Positions 52,343-61,195 of a stretch of 64,000 nt of DNA are shown piece after piece (the first letter of the stretch is position 1; each line of letters begins with the position of its first letter). The stretch is from contig NZ_CP109487.1 of NCBI RefSeq assembly GCF_036227605.1, positions 2,046,001 through 2,110,000 of the forward strand. The letters run 5' to 3'. Position numbers and translations under genes: made by a program. The notes under the pieces are model-generated. The model was not told where the DNA came from and searched no databases. It saw only the letters and a program-made list of their open reading frames with translations. This DNA comes from Streptomyces sp. NBC_01439. GTDB taxonomy: Bacteria; Actinomycetota; Actinomycetes; Streptomycetales; Streptomycetaceae.

Positions 52343-53653
52343 ATGTCCGACTCCACGCCCCGCCCCGAACCGGCCGACCCTCCAGCGGTCGCCGTCCTGG
52401 CCGCGATGCGCCGGCCGCTGCGGTTCCTCGGCTCGTGGTGGCCCTGGCGGTGCTGGGCGTACCTGGGCAGCGGGTTCCTCATCGGCTATCCCGTCCTGAT
52501 CCTCCTCGTCCTGCTCCTCGGAGTCGGAGTGGCGCTGGCGGTCGTCGGGATCGGGCTGTTGATCCTGCTCGGTGCCGTCGCCGCCGTGGTACCGCTGGGG
52601 GCGCTGGAGCGGTGGCGGCTGCGGTGGGTGGAGCCGGTGCCCGTGCCGGACCCGCACGCCTCCCTGGCCGGGGCCGGGCCCGCGGCCTGGTTGCGGACCC
52701 GGCTGCGGGAGCGGGCCACCTGGCGGGAGTTCGCGTACGCCACCCTGCTGGGGCCGGTCTTCGGGGCGGCCGGGTTCGCCGTGATCACGCTGCTGGCCTT
52801 CGCCCTGATCCTCGTCGCGACGCCGGCGATCGTCTGGGCCATCGCCCCGGACCACGTGATGCTGATCCCCGGCCGGCCGGTCTCCGGGCCGCTGGAGGCC
52901 CTGGGCGGCACGGCCGTCGGACTGGTCGGGATGGTGGTGGCGGCGTACGCGGGCGCCCTGCTCGCCGCGGCCCAGGTGAAGACCGCCCGCCTGCTGCTCG
53001 GGCCGCGCGTGGAGGCCGACCGGATCCTGGAGCTCACCCGCTCCCGGGTCCGCCTGGTCGACGCCTTCGAAGCCGAACGGCGGCGCATCGAACGGGACTT
53101 GCACGACGGCGCGCAGCAGCAGCTGGTCGCCCTCAGCATGACCCTGGGCCTCGCCGAGCTGGAACTGCGCGGGATCCCGCAGGCGGCCGGGGCCGCCGCC
53201 CTGGTGGCCCGGGGGCGCGGCGAGGCCAAGGTCGCCCTGGAGCAACTGCGCGACCTCGTAAGGGGCATCCACCCGCAGGTCCTCACCGACCACGGGCTCG
53301 CGGCGGCCGTCGCCGAGGTGGCCCTGCGCCATCCCGTACCGGTGACCGTGGACCTCGACGTGCCCCGGCTGGCCGAATCCGTCGAGATCACGGCGTACTT
53401 CACCGTCACCGAGGCGCTCGCCAACGCGGCCAAGCACAGCGGTGCCTCGCGCGTCGCCGTGGTCGGTAAGGTCGAGGGTGACCGGCTCACTCTCACCGTC
53501 ACCGACGACGGCCGCGGCGGCGCCGATCCCGGCGCGGGAGCGGGCCTGGCAGGACTCGCGGACAGGGTGGCGATGTTGAAGGGCAGGCTGGTGGTGTCCA
53601 GTCCGGTGGGCGGACCGACCCGACTCCGGGTGGAGGTCCCGTGCTCCGGCTGA
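52343..53653 (+). CDS. Sensor histidine kinase (HisKA_3 / NarL-type)
   Basis: 436 residues. N-terminal Streptomyces sensor domain with about four membrane segments (LILLVLLLGVGVALAVVGIG, AVITLLAFALILVATPAIVW and others). The phospho-acceptor His is in ERRRIERDLHDGAQQQLVAL (about residue 255). The HATPase has VTEALANAAKHSGAS (N box) and VTDDGRGGAD (G box), followed by GLAGLADRV. It probably phosphorylates the overlapping response regulator. Confidence 0.93.
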   Translation: MSDSTPRPEPADPPAVAVLAAMRRPLRFLGSWWPWRCWAYLGSGFLIGYPVLILLVLLLGVGVALAVVGIGLLILLGAVAAVVPLGALERWRLRWVEPVPVPDPHASLAGAGPAAWLRTRLRERATWREFAYATLLGPVFGAAGFAVITLLAFALILVATPAIVWAIAPDHVMLIPGRPVSGPLEALGGTAVGLVGMVVAAYAGALLAAAQVKTARLLLGPRVEADRILELTRSRVRLVDAFEAERRRIERDLHDGAQQQLVALSMTLGLAELELRGIPQAAGAAALVARGRGEAKVALEQLRDLVRGIHPQVLTDHGLAAAVAEVALRHPVPVTVDLDVPRLAESVEITAYFTVTEALANAAKHSGASRVAVVGKVEGDRLTLTVTDDGRGGADPGAGAGLAGLADRVAMLKGRLVVSSPVGGPTRLRVEVPCSG

Positions 53654-54297
53654 TCCTCGCCGAGGACTCCGTACTGCTGCGCGCGGGGCTGACGGAACTC
53701 CTCACCCGCGGCGGGCACCAGGTGCTCGCCGCCGTCGGGAGCGCCGAGGAACTGGTGCGGGCGGTGGAGGCGCAGCGGCCGGACGCCGTCGTGACCGATG
53801 TGCGGATGCCGCCCGGCTTCCGCGACGAGGGTCTGCGGGCCGCACTCGAACTCCGCTCCCGGGACGCCTCGTTGCCCGTGCTGGTGCTCTCGCAGTACGT
53901 GGCCACGGCCTACGCCACCCAGTTGCTCACGGGCGCCTCGGCGGCCGGGCTGGGCTATCTGCTCAAGGACCGGGTCGGCGAGGTGGCCGAGTTCCTCGAC
54001 GCCCTCCAGCAGGTCGCCGAGGGCCGCACGGTCATCGACCCCGAGGTGGTACGGGTCCTGCTCAGCCGGCAGTCCGAGGAGCGGCCGCTGGCCCGGCTGA
54101 CCCCGCGCGAGCGGGAGGTGCTGACCTTGATGGCCTCGGGCCTCAACAACCAGGCCCTGGCGGCCCGGCTGTTCATCACCGAGGCCGCCGTCGTCAAACA
54201 CGCGTCCAGCATCTTCATGAAACTCGACCTGGACGCCACGGAGGGCAACCGCCGGGTCCTGGCGGTCCTGGCCCACCTGTCGGGCCAGGAGGCCTAG
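53641..54297 (+). CDS. LuxR/NarL-family response regulator
   Basis: 218 residues starting GTG, overlapping the kinase gene by 13 bp. Receiver: LILAEDSVLLRAGL, phosphorylation Asp in DAVVTDVRMPPGF, Lys in YLLKDRVG. Output HTH: LTPREREVLTLMASGLNNQA, LAARLFITEAAVVKHASSIF. It overlaps the convergent kinase-MFS gene by 4 bp at its 3' end. Confidence 0.94.
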   Translation: MLRLILAEDSVLLRAGLTELLTRGGHQVLAAVGSAEELVRAVEAQRPDAVVTDVRMPPGFRDEGLRAALELRSRDASLPVLVLSQYVATAYATQLLTGASAAGLGYLLKDRVGEVAEFLDALQQVAEGRTVIDPEVVRVLLSRQSEERPLARLTPREREVLTLMASGLNNQALAARLFITEAAVVKHASSIFMKLDLDATEGNRRVLAVLAHLSGQEA

Positions 54298-56921
54298 CCG
54301 GTCGCGCCCGTGTCCCGCCGCGGGGTCCTGAGCAGCAGGGCGGCCGGCAGGGTCGCGAGCAGGAGGGCGCCGACCGCGCACCAGAGGGTGGTGGTGTAGG
54401 CGTCCAGCGTCCGGGCGAACACGTCGGTGTCGTCCGAGACGTGGCTCAAGCGGCTCAGCACGACGGCGCCGAGCACCGCCCCGCCGATCGACTGCCCCAG
54501 GTGGTGGGCCGCGCCGAGGGCCGCCGAGGCCGCACCAGCGTGGCGCGGGGCCACCCCGGCGGTCGCGGTGGCGTAGAGCGGGGCCAGGGCCAGGCCCAGG
54601 CCGACGCCGGTGAGCAGCAGGCCGGGCAGCACCCCGGTCGCGTAGGTGGACGCACCCCCGGTGCCGGCCAGCAGGGCCAGCCCGAGGGCCGTGATCACCA
54701 GGCCCGGCAGGACCATGAGGCGCGGCGCGATTCGGGGCAGCAGGCGGGCGGAGACCTGGGTGGCGACCACGAGGGCAGCGGCGACCAGGGGCAGGTGGGC
54801 GACCCCGGACGCGGCCGGGCTCTGGCCGCGGACCTGCTGGGCGAAGAAGCCCAGGGCCGGGAAGAGGACGACCAGGGCCACGCCGGTGAGGAGGACGGCC
54901 AGGAGGGAGGCGAGGCGGCTCCGGTCGGCGAGGACGTACGCCGGGAGCAGGGTGCCGGACGCTCTGGTCTGCCACCACAGGAAGCCGGCGAGCAGCGCGA
55001 TGCCGCCCACGAGCAGGAGCAGGCTCGGGACGACGGCCCAGCTGAACGTCTCGGCCTCGGCGAGGCCGTAGGCCAGGGCGGCGGATCCCGCCGTGCCGAG
55101 GAGTACGCCGAGTCCGTCGAACCGGGCGCCGGTGCGGCCCGGGTGGGCGGGCAGCAGGGTGAGGGCGCCGATCAGGGCGAGTGCGGCGAGCGGGACGACC
55201 GACCACAGGGCCCAGCGCGCGTCCAGGGTCTCGGCGATCCAGCCGCCCGTGGACACACCGAGCGCACCGCCGCCCGCGGCGACCGCCGTGTAGATCCCGA
55301 AGGCCCGCCCGCGTTCCCGGGGGTCGGTGAATCCGGTGGCCACCAGGGACAGCGCGGCCGGGACGAGTAGGGCGGCGAAGGCGCCCTGCAGGGCGCGGGC
55401 GGTGATCAGCGACCCGGAGCTGTCGGCCGCGCCGCCGAGCACGTCGGCCGCCGCGCATCCGATCAGGCCGGCCACCAGCATCCGCCGTGCCCCGAGCAGG
55501 TCGACGAGGTGCCCGCCGAGCAGCAGCAGTCCGCCGAGGGCGACCAGGTGGGCGCTGTAGGCCGTACCCAGGTCGCCGGCGCCGACGGCGAGTTCGGCAT
55601 GGATCTGCGGGCCCAGCACATTGAAGTGGGCCGCTTCGACGAGCACCAGCAGCTGCGTCAGGGCGAGGACCGCGAGGCCCCACCACCGCCGCGGGTGCGG
55701 GGGCGCGGGGACGGACGGGTCACCGGGGACGGGGCCCGGGGGCGGACCGAAGCCGTCAGCGGGACCGAAGCGACCGGGCACCGTGGGGGCGTACGCGGGC
55801 GGCGGGGGCGGTGCCGCCGGCGGAGAGGCGTCCTGCCGGGACTGCGCCGGCACGAGGCGGGGATCCGGCGTCTTGTCGAAGGGCTCCTTCTCTGCGGGCT
55901 CCTTCTCGACGGGCGTCTTCTCGGATGAGGTCCCCGCGGAAGAGGTCCCCTCGGCAGGGGCCCCCGCGGCAGGGGTCCCCGCGGAAGGGGTCCCGCCGCC
56001 GGCTCCGACTCCTGCCGGTGACGCCGGGGCGTAGTCCAACAGCCGCGCCGCATGGCGGCCCAGCTCGGCCAGCACCGCGCCCGGGAGCCACTCCCCAGCG
56101 GCGTCCGCCGCCGTACGCGCAGCCACCTCCTCGGGGGTGGGCCGGCGGGCCGGGTCCTTGTTCAGGCACGCGCCGACGAGTTCGACCAGCGACTCCGGCA
56201 CCCCGGTCAGGTCCGCCTCCTCTTCGGCGATCCGGAAGAGGTGGGCGTTCAGGCCGGTGTCCTTGGCACCGAAGAGCGTGCGACCCGTGGCGGCGTACAC
56301 GAGGACCGCGCCGAGGCAGAATACGTCGCTGGCGGGGCCCAGTTCGAGACCGCGTACCTGCTCCGGGGACATGAACCCCGGCGAGCCGATCAGCATGCCG
56401 GTGCGGGTGTGCAGGCTGTCGCCGGTCATGCCGTCCATCGCCCGCGCGATGCCGAAGTCGATGACGCGTGGCCCGTCGACGGTGACGAGCACGTTGGACG
56501 GCTTCAGGTCGCGGTGGATCAGGCCCGCCCCGTGCACGGCCCGCAGGGCGAGGGCGAGCCGGTTGGCGAGGGTCCGCACCGAGTCCTCGGGCAGCGGGCC
56601 GAACTGCCGGGCGACCACGGTCTGCAGGTCGGGCCCCGGGATGTACTGGGTCGCCACCCAGGGCACGGCGGCCTCCGTGTCGGCGTCGAGAACGGCAGCC
56701 GTCCAGCTGCCGCCCACCCGGCGCGCGGCGGCGACCTCGCGGGCGAACCTCCTGCGGAATTCGGCGTTCCCGGCGAACTCCGTCTGGACCACCTTCACGG
56801 CAACGGTCCGGCCGCCCTCGGAGCGGCCCAGGTAGACCAGGCCCATGCCACCCGCGCCCAGCCGGGCGATCAGGCGGTACGGTCCGATGCGGCTCGGGTC
56901 TTCGGCGATCAGCTGATCCAC
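54294..56921 (-). CDS. Ser/Thr protein kinase fused to an MFS transporter
   Basis: 875 residues in one uninterrupted frame. Residues about 14-275 are a complete Hanks-type kinase: P-loop RLGAGGMGLVYLG, AVKVV (Lys), HRDLKPSNVL, VIDFGIAR and SPEQV. Residues about 290-415 are a Pro/Ala/Thr/Glu linker with imperfect repeats (SAGTPAAGAPAEGTSSAGTS, then EKTPVEKEPAEKEP). Residues about 420-870 form a DHA2-like MFS transporter with about 14 helices, including LGGHLVDLLGARRMLVAGLI and GGALGVSTGGWIAETLDARW. PknB-type kinases usually carry one helix and a sensor; a transporter in this place is rare. Start GTG at 56921. Confidence 0.88.
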   Translation of the reverse strand: MDQLIAEDPSRIGPYRLIARLGAGGMGLVYLGRSEGGRTVAVKVVQTEFAGNAEFRRRFAREVAAARRVGGSWTAAVLDADTEAAVPWVATQYIPGPDLQTVVARQFGPLPEDSVRTLANRLALALRAVHGAGLIHRDLKPSNVLVTVDGPRVIDFGIARAMDGMTGDSLHTRTGMLIGSPGFMSPEQVRGLELGPASDVFCLGAVLVYAATGRTLFGAKDTGLNAHLFRIAEEEADLTGVPESLVELVGACLNKDPARRPTPEEVAARTAADAAGEWLPGAVLAELGRHAARLLDYAPASPAGVGAGGGTPSAGTPAAGAPAEGTSSAGTSSEKTPVEKEPAEKEPFDKTPDPRLVPAQSRQDASPPAAPPPPPAYAPTVPGRFGPADGFGPPPGPVPGDPSVPAPPHPRRWWGLAVLALTQLLVLVEAAHFNVLGPQIHAELAVGAGDLGTAYSAHLVALGGLLLLGGHLVDLLGARRMLVAGLIGCAAADVLGGAADSSGSLITARALQGAFAALLVPAALSLVATGFTDPRERGRAFGIYTAVAAGGGALGVSTGGWIAETLDARWALWSVVPLAALALIGALTLLPAHPGRTGARFDGLGVLLGTAGSAALAYGLAEAETFSWAVVPSLLLLVGGIALLAGFLWWQTRASGTLLPAYVLADRSRLASLLAVLLTGVALVVLFPALGFFAQQVRGQSPAASGVAHLPLVAAALVVATQVSARLLPRIAPRLMVLPGLVITALGLALLAGTGGASTYATGVLPGLLLTGVGLGLALAPLYATATAGVAPRHAGAASAALGAAHHLGQSIGGAVLGAVVLSRLSHVSDDTDVFARTLDAYTTTLWCAVGALLLATLPAALLLRTPRRDTGATG

Positions 56922-56979
56922 GGAGCGAAGGCTAGTGCAGCCGTCCCATGTGCGAGGGTCATCAGGCGAACTGCCCTCC

Positions 56980-58221
56980 CTACCGCTCGTTCCGTACCCG
57001 CGGCCGCCCGTCCGACGCTCGGAGCCGGAACGAGCCCGTCACCACCCGCGAGACACCCGGTACCGCCACTGAGCGGGCCCAGACCGACAGCAGGACCGGC
57101 AGCGCCAGGTAACCGAAGCGGCCCGCCGGGGCCAGGAGGAAGGCCAGCGCGAGGCCGAGGGCGAGGCGGTCCGCGGCGGCCGTCACCGTGCGCGGCGGCC
57201 GGGCGAGCAGGGAGAAGGCCACGGCGAGGCCTCCCGCGAGCAGCAGTCCCACGGTCAGGTACCAGCCCCAGGGACCCAGTTCGGCCAGGAGGCGTCCGGG
57301 CAGCGGGCTGCTCGCCGGGGTCGGCACCTCCGCCCGCCCGGTGGGGAAGGCGAACACCTGGCGCCACAGCTCCGCCGGCTGGAGCAGTGCGGCCGGCAGC
57401 ACCAGCAGGGCCGTGCCGCCGGCCGCCACCAGAGCGCAGCGCACCGCCGGCCGCCCGCCCCGGCAGACCGCGAGCAGGGCGACGGCCACCGCGACCGCGG
57501 GCAGCGCCGTCCACTTCAGCGCGCACGCCCCGGCGAGGGCCGCCCCGGCCAGGACGGGCCGCCCGGCGGCGGCCGCCGCCAGCGCCAGGCAGCAGAGCCC
57601 GGCCAGCGGCAGGTCGACCCCGCTCACCGCCAGGGGCAGGGCCACCACCGGCGAGGCCACCAGGACGGGCAGCAGCCGGACCGACCCACCGACCGCTCCA
57701 CCGCCGGTCCCGCCGCCAGCCCCACCGACGAGCAGCCGTCGGGCCGTCCCCAGGCAGCCGAACAGCACGGCGGCGCACCAGATCCGGGCGTCGCCCAGCA
57801 GCCGCACCACCCAGCCGTCACCGCCGCCGTCACCCCCGAGCAGCGCCCGCGGTACGCCGAGCAGCGCCATGCCCGGCAAGTAGGGGGTGTACTCCTCGAC
57901 GTGCCCCGGCCGGTCGACGTAGAGCCGGCCGGACTCCAGCAGGAGCCGTCCGGACCGTTCGATGACCGTCACCTCCGACTGTCCCTGGCCGGTCAGGACC
58001 AGCCACAGGAGGGGTACGGCGACGGCGCCCAGCAGGGCGGTGGCGAGCGCCGCGCGACGGCGGCCGAGTGCGGTGGCCGCGGCGGCCCCGAGGTATCCGG
58101 CGGCGGCGCACCAGCCCCACAGCCGGTGCGGCGCCAGCGAGGAGAACAGCGGGAAGGACAGCGCCCACGCGGCGGCGAGCAGCCAGCCGGTGGTCCACCG
58201 AGCGGTACGGGAAAGGAACAT
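56980..58221 (-). CDS. Polytopic membrane protein, GT87-like mannosyltransferase family
   Basis: 413 residues from the ATG at 58221. About ten hydrophobic segments (e.g. WTTGWLLAAAWALSFPLFSS, ALATALLGAVAVPLLWLVLT, VALVAAGGTALLVLPAALLQ-like) alternate with short loops; an early loop contains LLESGRLYVDRPGHVEEYTP and YLPGMALLGVPRAL, where GT-C enzymes keep acidic residues, and ALKWTALPAVAVAV follows. This suits the GT87 (DUF2029) polyprenyl-phosphate-mannose mannosyltransferases, but the catalytic Asp is not certain. Confidence 0.65.
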   Translation of the reverse strand: MFLSRTARWTTGWLLAAAWALSFPLFSSLAPHRLWGWCAAAGYLGAAAATALGRRRAALATALLGAVAVPLLWLVLTGQGQSEVTVIERSGRLLLESGRLYVDRPGHVEEYTPYLPGMALLGVPRALLGGDGGGDGWVVRLLGDARIWCAAVLFGCLGTARRLLVGGAGGGTGGGAVGGSVRLLPVLVASPVVALPLAVSGVDLPLAGLCCLALAAAAAGRPVLAGAALAGACALKWTALPAVAVAVALLAVCRGGRPAVRCALVAAGGTALLVLPAALLQPAELWRQVFAFPTGRAEVPTPASSPLPGRLLAELGPWGWYLTVGLLLAGGLAVAFSLLARPPRTVTAAADRLALGLALAFLLAPAGRFGYLALPVLLSVWARSVAVPGVSRVVTGSFRLRASDGRPRVRNER

Positions 58222-58302
58222 GGGCCCATTCCAGCCGCGCACCCCCGGCCGGGTCTGCACGGCCAGGTGGACGATCCGCGGTGGGGTTTCCCCTACCTTT
58301 CT

Positions 58303-58339
58303 CCCTGCCCCCGCCCCCGCCCCTGCCCCTCCCCCGCCC
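58303..58339 (-). promoter_or_regulatory. G-tract cluster able to form a G-quadruplex in the GT87-like leader
   Basis: Read on the minus strand there are seven runs of 3-5 G separated by single or few bases (GGGCGGGGGAGGGGCAGGGG and on). It lies 82-118 bp upstream of the ATG at 58221, on the coding strand, so it could fold in DNA or in the mRNA leader. Confidence 0.5.
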
Positions 58340-58358
58340 TCGTCGCGGGCACGCGAAA

Positions 58359-58386
58359 GGGGCACGATCCCAGCGGGTCGTGCCCC
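58359..58386 (-). terminator. Terminator of metG
   Basis: GGGGCACGA (58359-58367) pairs with TCGTGCCCC (58378-58386), with an inner CCC/GGG helix. On the minus strand it is followed by TTTCG. It lies 40 bp after the metG stop. Confidence 0.75.
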
Positions 58387-58425
58387 TCACGCAGTTGTCG
58401 CCGGGCCCTGCAGGGGCCCCGGGCC

Positions 58426-60141
58426 TCAGGCCTCCGGGTTGCCGCCGAACCGCTCGCGGTAGGACTCCAGGTCCTCCTCGGTGACCCGTGCGAACAGCAC
58501 CGGCGGGACGGTGAACGGGGTGCCGGCCGGAACGGCGTCCAGGGACCGCGCCTGCTCCGGGGTGATCCACGCGGCCGTGTCGTCGGCGAGCGCGAACGAG
58601 GAGCGCATGGCGCGCGCCGAGGCCGGGATGAACGGCTCGGAGACCACCGAGTAGAGGTGGATGAGGTTCATCGCCGTGCGCAGGGTGAGCGCAGCGCCGT
58701 CCACGTCGGTCTTGACCTCCGTCCAGGGGGCCTTCTCGTCGAGGTAGGCGTTTCCGGCCGACCACAGGGCGCGCAGTGCGGCCGCGGCCTTGCGGTACTG
58801 GAGGGTGTCCATGTGGCCCTCGTACTCGGCCAGCAGCTCGGCGATCTGCTCGCCCAGCTTGGCTTCGGCCTCGCCCGCCGGGCTGCCCGCGGGCGCCTCG
58901 TCGCCGAACTTCTTGCGGGAGAAGGTGAGCACGCGGTTGACGAAGTTGCCGAGGGTGCCGCCGAGGTCCTTGTTGACGGTGGCCTGGAAGTGCTCCCACG
59001 TGAAGGACGAGTCGTCGGACTCGGGCGCATTGGCGATGAGGAAGTAGCGCCAGAAGTCGGCCGGGAGGATCTCCAGCGCCTGGTCGGTGAAGACACCGCG
59101 CTTCTGCGAGGTGGAGAACTTGCCGCCGTAGTACGTCAGCCAGTTGAAGGCCTTGACGTAGTCGACCTTCTTCCACGGCTCACGGGTGGCCAGCTCGGTG
59201 GCGGGGAACATCACCGTGTGGAACGGGACGTTGTCCTTGGCCATGAACTGGGTGTAGCGGACGTCCTCGGCCTCGTACCACCACGACTTGTAGTCGCGGT
59301 TCGCCGGGTCCAGGTCCGACCACTCCTTGGTCGCACCGATGTACTCGATCGGGGCGTCGAACCAGACGTAGAAGACCTTGCCCTCGGCGGCCAGCTCGGG
59401 CCAGGTGTCGGCCGGGACCGGAACGCCCCAGTCGAGGTCACGCGTGATGGCGCGGTCGTGCAGGCCCTCGGTCAGCCACTTGCGGGCGATGGAGGAAGCG
59501 AGCTGCGGCCACTCCTCCTCGTGCTCGGCGACCCAGGCCTCGACCTCGTGCTGGAGCGCGGACTGCAGGAGGAACAGGTGCTTGGTCTCGCGGACCTCCA
59601 GCTCGGTGGAGCCGGAGATGGCCGAGCGGGGCTCGATCAGGTCCGTGGGGTCCAGGACGCGGGTGCAGTTCTCGCACTGGTCGCCGCGGGCCTTGTCGTA
59701 GCCGCAGTGCGGGCAGGTGCCCTCGACGTAGCGGTCCGGCAGGAAGCGGCCGTCGACCGGCGAGTACACCTGCCGGATCGCACGCTCCTCGATGAACCCG
59801 TTCTCCTGCAGCTTGCGCGCGAAGTGCTGGGTGATCTCGCGGTTCTGCGCGGACGAGCTGCGGCCGAAGTAGTCGAAGGACAGCTCGAAGCCGTCGTAGA
59901 CCGCCTTCTGGGCGTCGTGGGCCTGCGCACAGAACTCGGAGACCGAGACGCCGGCCTCCTTCGCGGCGAGTTCGGCCGGGGTGCCGTGCTCGTCGGTGGC
60001 GCAGATGTAGAGGACGTCGTGGCCGCGCTGGCGGAGGTACCGGGAGTACACATCCGCCGGAAGCATCGACCCGACCATGTTGCCCAGGTGCTTGATCCCG
60101 TTGATGTACGGAAGCGCGCTGGTGATCAGGTGTCGAGCCAT
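58426..60141 (-). CDS. metG: Methionyl-tRNA synthetase
   Basis: 571 residues from the ATG at 60141 (GGAG 9 bases before); an ATG at 60156 is also possible. Class I signature: HIGH-like [15 protein letters not shown] at the start, zinc site [32 protein letters not shown] and the KMSKS-like KFSTSQKRG. The C-terminal part is the anticodon-binding helical domain; the extra dimerisation domain of some bacteria is absent. It charges tRNA-Met and initiator tRNA. Confidence 0.96.
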   Translation of the reverse strand: MARHLITSALPYINGIKHLGNMVGSMLPADVYSRYLRQRGHDVLYICATDEHGTPAELAAKEAGVSVSEFCAQAHDAQKAVYDGFELSFDYFGRSSSAQNREITQHFARKLQENGFIEERAIRQVYSPVDGRFLPDRYVEGTCPHCGYDKARGDQCENCTRVLDPTDLIEPRSAISGSTELEVRETKHLFLLQSALQHEVEAWVAEHEEEWPQLASSIARKWLTEGLHDRAITRDLDWGVPVPADTWPELAAEGKVFYVWFDAPIEYIGATKEWSDLDPANRDYKSWWYEAEDVRYTQFMAKDNVPFHTVMFPATELATREPWKKVDYVKAFNWLTYYGGKFSTSQKRGVFTDQALEILPADFWRYFLIANAPESDDSSFTWEHFQATVNKDLGGTLGNFVNRVLTFSRKKFGDEAPAGSPAGEAEAKLGEQIAELLAEYEGHMDTLQYRKAAAALRALWSAGNAYLDEKAPWTEVKTDVDGAALTLRTAMNLIHLYSVVSEPFIPASARAMRSSFALADDTAAWITPEQARSLDAVPAGTPFTVPPVLFARVTEEDLESYRERFGGNPEA

Positions 60142-60265
60142 CCTCGGATGCTCCATTTCCTCTGTGCGGTACAACGTGACGTAACGGATTGTGAATGCGG
60201 TTCATCGTATCGAACCGCCGCGAGGCCACGCGCCGCATTTGTTCATGGGTGGACGTAAAGCAAAA

Positions 60266-60299
60266 GCGAGGGCAGTGACCTCTCCGTCACGGCCCTCGC
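60266..60299 (-). terminator. Rho-independent terminator of the small peptide gene upstream of metG
   Basis: GCGAGGGC and GTGAC pair with GTCAC and GCCCTCGC (one mismatch) around CTCTCC. On the minus strand the hairpin is followed by TTTTGCTTT. It lies 14 bp after the stop of the 36-residue peptide gene and 125 bp before the metG start, so it separates the two or acts as an attenuator. Confidence 0.8.
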
Positions 60300-60312
60300 G
60301 ATCAGGCACATG

Positions 60313-60423
60313 CTACAGCCGGACCGCACCGCGCCCGACCGGTGCACGGGTGGCGACGGCAGCGACAGCGGCGATGGCGATGATGGCGACACCTGTGTTG
60401 GCACTGTCGTCGGGCATATGCAT
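60313..60423 (-). CDS. Small hydrophobic peptide, 36 residues
   Basis: From ATG at 60423 (or a second ATG two codons on, 60417): MHMPDDSANT followed by GVAIIAIAAVAAVATRA and a basic end (PVGRGAVRL). One transmembrane helix is expected. A classic intrinsic terminator follows the stop, and a perfect 20-bp inverted repeat lies upstream (60444-60463), which together argue for a real gene although the ribosome site is weak. It is missed by ordinary length cut-offs. Function unknown. Confidence 0.55.
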   Translation of the reverse strand: MHMPDDSANTGVAIIAIAAVAAVATRAPVGRGAVRL

Positions 60424-60443
60424 ACGTGCTGGCTGGAGCCGCG

Positions 60444-60463
60444 CGTGATCGAGATCGATCACG
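60444..60463. promoter_or_regulatory. Perfect 8-4-8 inverted repeat, candidate operator
   Basis: CGTGATCG-AGAT-CGATCACG lies between the small peptide gene (minus) and the sigma-like gene (plus), 21 bp before the peptide ATG. It could be an operator or sit around the transcription start. Confidence 0.55.
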
Positions 60464-60565
60464 GGCCGATCATCCGCGACGTATTGCTTCCAGCTTTCTT
60501 CTCTGCGCCCTCCGAGTGCGCCCGCGCTGCTTTCCTGTTCAGCGCACAGGGGATGAGGTGGAGCG

Positions 60566-61195
60566 GTGAACGATGGCGGACCGGAGGAGTCCGGTGGGGC
60601 CGTGGGACTACCGAGCCGGCGTCGGCGGCCGACTCCCATGAGCCAGTGGGATCCGACGGCGCGCCTGTCGTACTGGGCCTTCCACGCCAATCGGCGGCCC
60701 GCGTACATGCGCTTCGCGTATCTACAGCTGGGTTCCGACGCGGCGGCGGAGGCGGCGGTCGACGCCGCTTTCGACTCGATCATGGATGAGTGGTTGCGGA
60801 TGCTCCACATGGACCGCCTCGACGCCTACGCCTGGACCGTCCTCAAACACTGCCTGGTCGACCGACAGCGCCGGCGCCATCCGTGGCAGCAGCGGCCGGA
60901 ACCGATGGACATCAGCGCCTTCGAGGCCGCCCTCAAGGAGGCCCACGCCGATCAGTACGAGGTGCTGACCGACACCATCCGCTTCTACTCCGCCGTCTCC
61001 CGGCTCGCCGAGCGGCAACGCGACTCCGTACTGCTGCGGTACGGGCTCCAGTGCACCCCCGGAGAGGCCGCTTCCGTGATGGGCGTCGACGAGGCCACGG
61101 TCCGCTCCTACCTCGGACAGGCCCACCGCCGCCTCGCCCGCCTGCTCGCCACGTCCCCCACGTCGCCCGAATCAGCCGAATCAGCCGAATCATGA
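60566..61195 (+). CDS. Sigma-70-like (ECF-type) sigma factor
   Basis: 209 residues from GTG at 60566 (GAGG 7 bases upstream); an ATG at 60638 lacks a site. Region 2-like sequence is AFHANRRPAYMRFAYLQLGS with ALDAYAWTVLKHCLVDRQRR-like basic helix; region 4 is RLAERQRDSVLLRYGLQCTP followed by GEAASVMGVDEATVRSYLGQ. The Ser/Pro/Glu-rich end (PESAESAES) comes from a short DNA repeat. It is coupled to the next gene by ATGA, in the position normally taken by an anti-sigma factor. Confidence 0.78.
   Translation: MNDGGPEESGGAVGLPSRRRRPTPMSQWDPTARLSYWAFHANRRPAYMRFAYLQLGSDAAAEAAVDAAFDSIMDEWLRMLHMDRLDAYAWTVLKHCLVDRQRRRHPWQQRPEPMDISAFEAALKEAHADQYEVLTDTIRFYSAVSRLAERQRDSVLLRYGLQCTPGEAASVMGVDEATVRSYLGQAHRRLARLLATSPTSPESAESAES

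Noticed and set aside
58426..60313. T-box or SAM-type riboswitch for metG
   Set aside because: The hairpin at 60266-60299 is a terminator, but I could not find a T-box sequence or specifier stem; the simpler reading is a small upstream gene with its own terminator.
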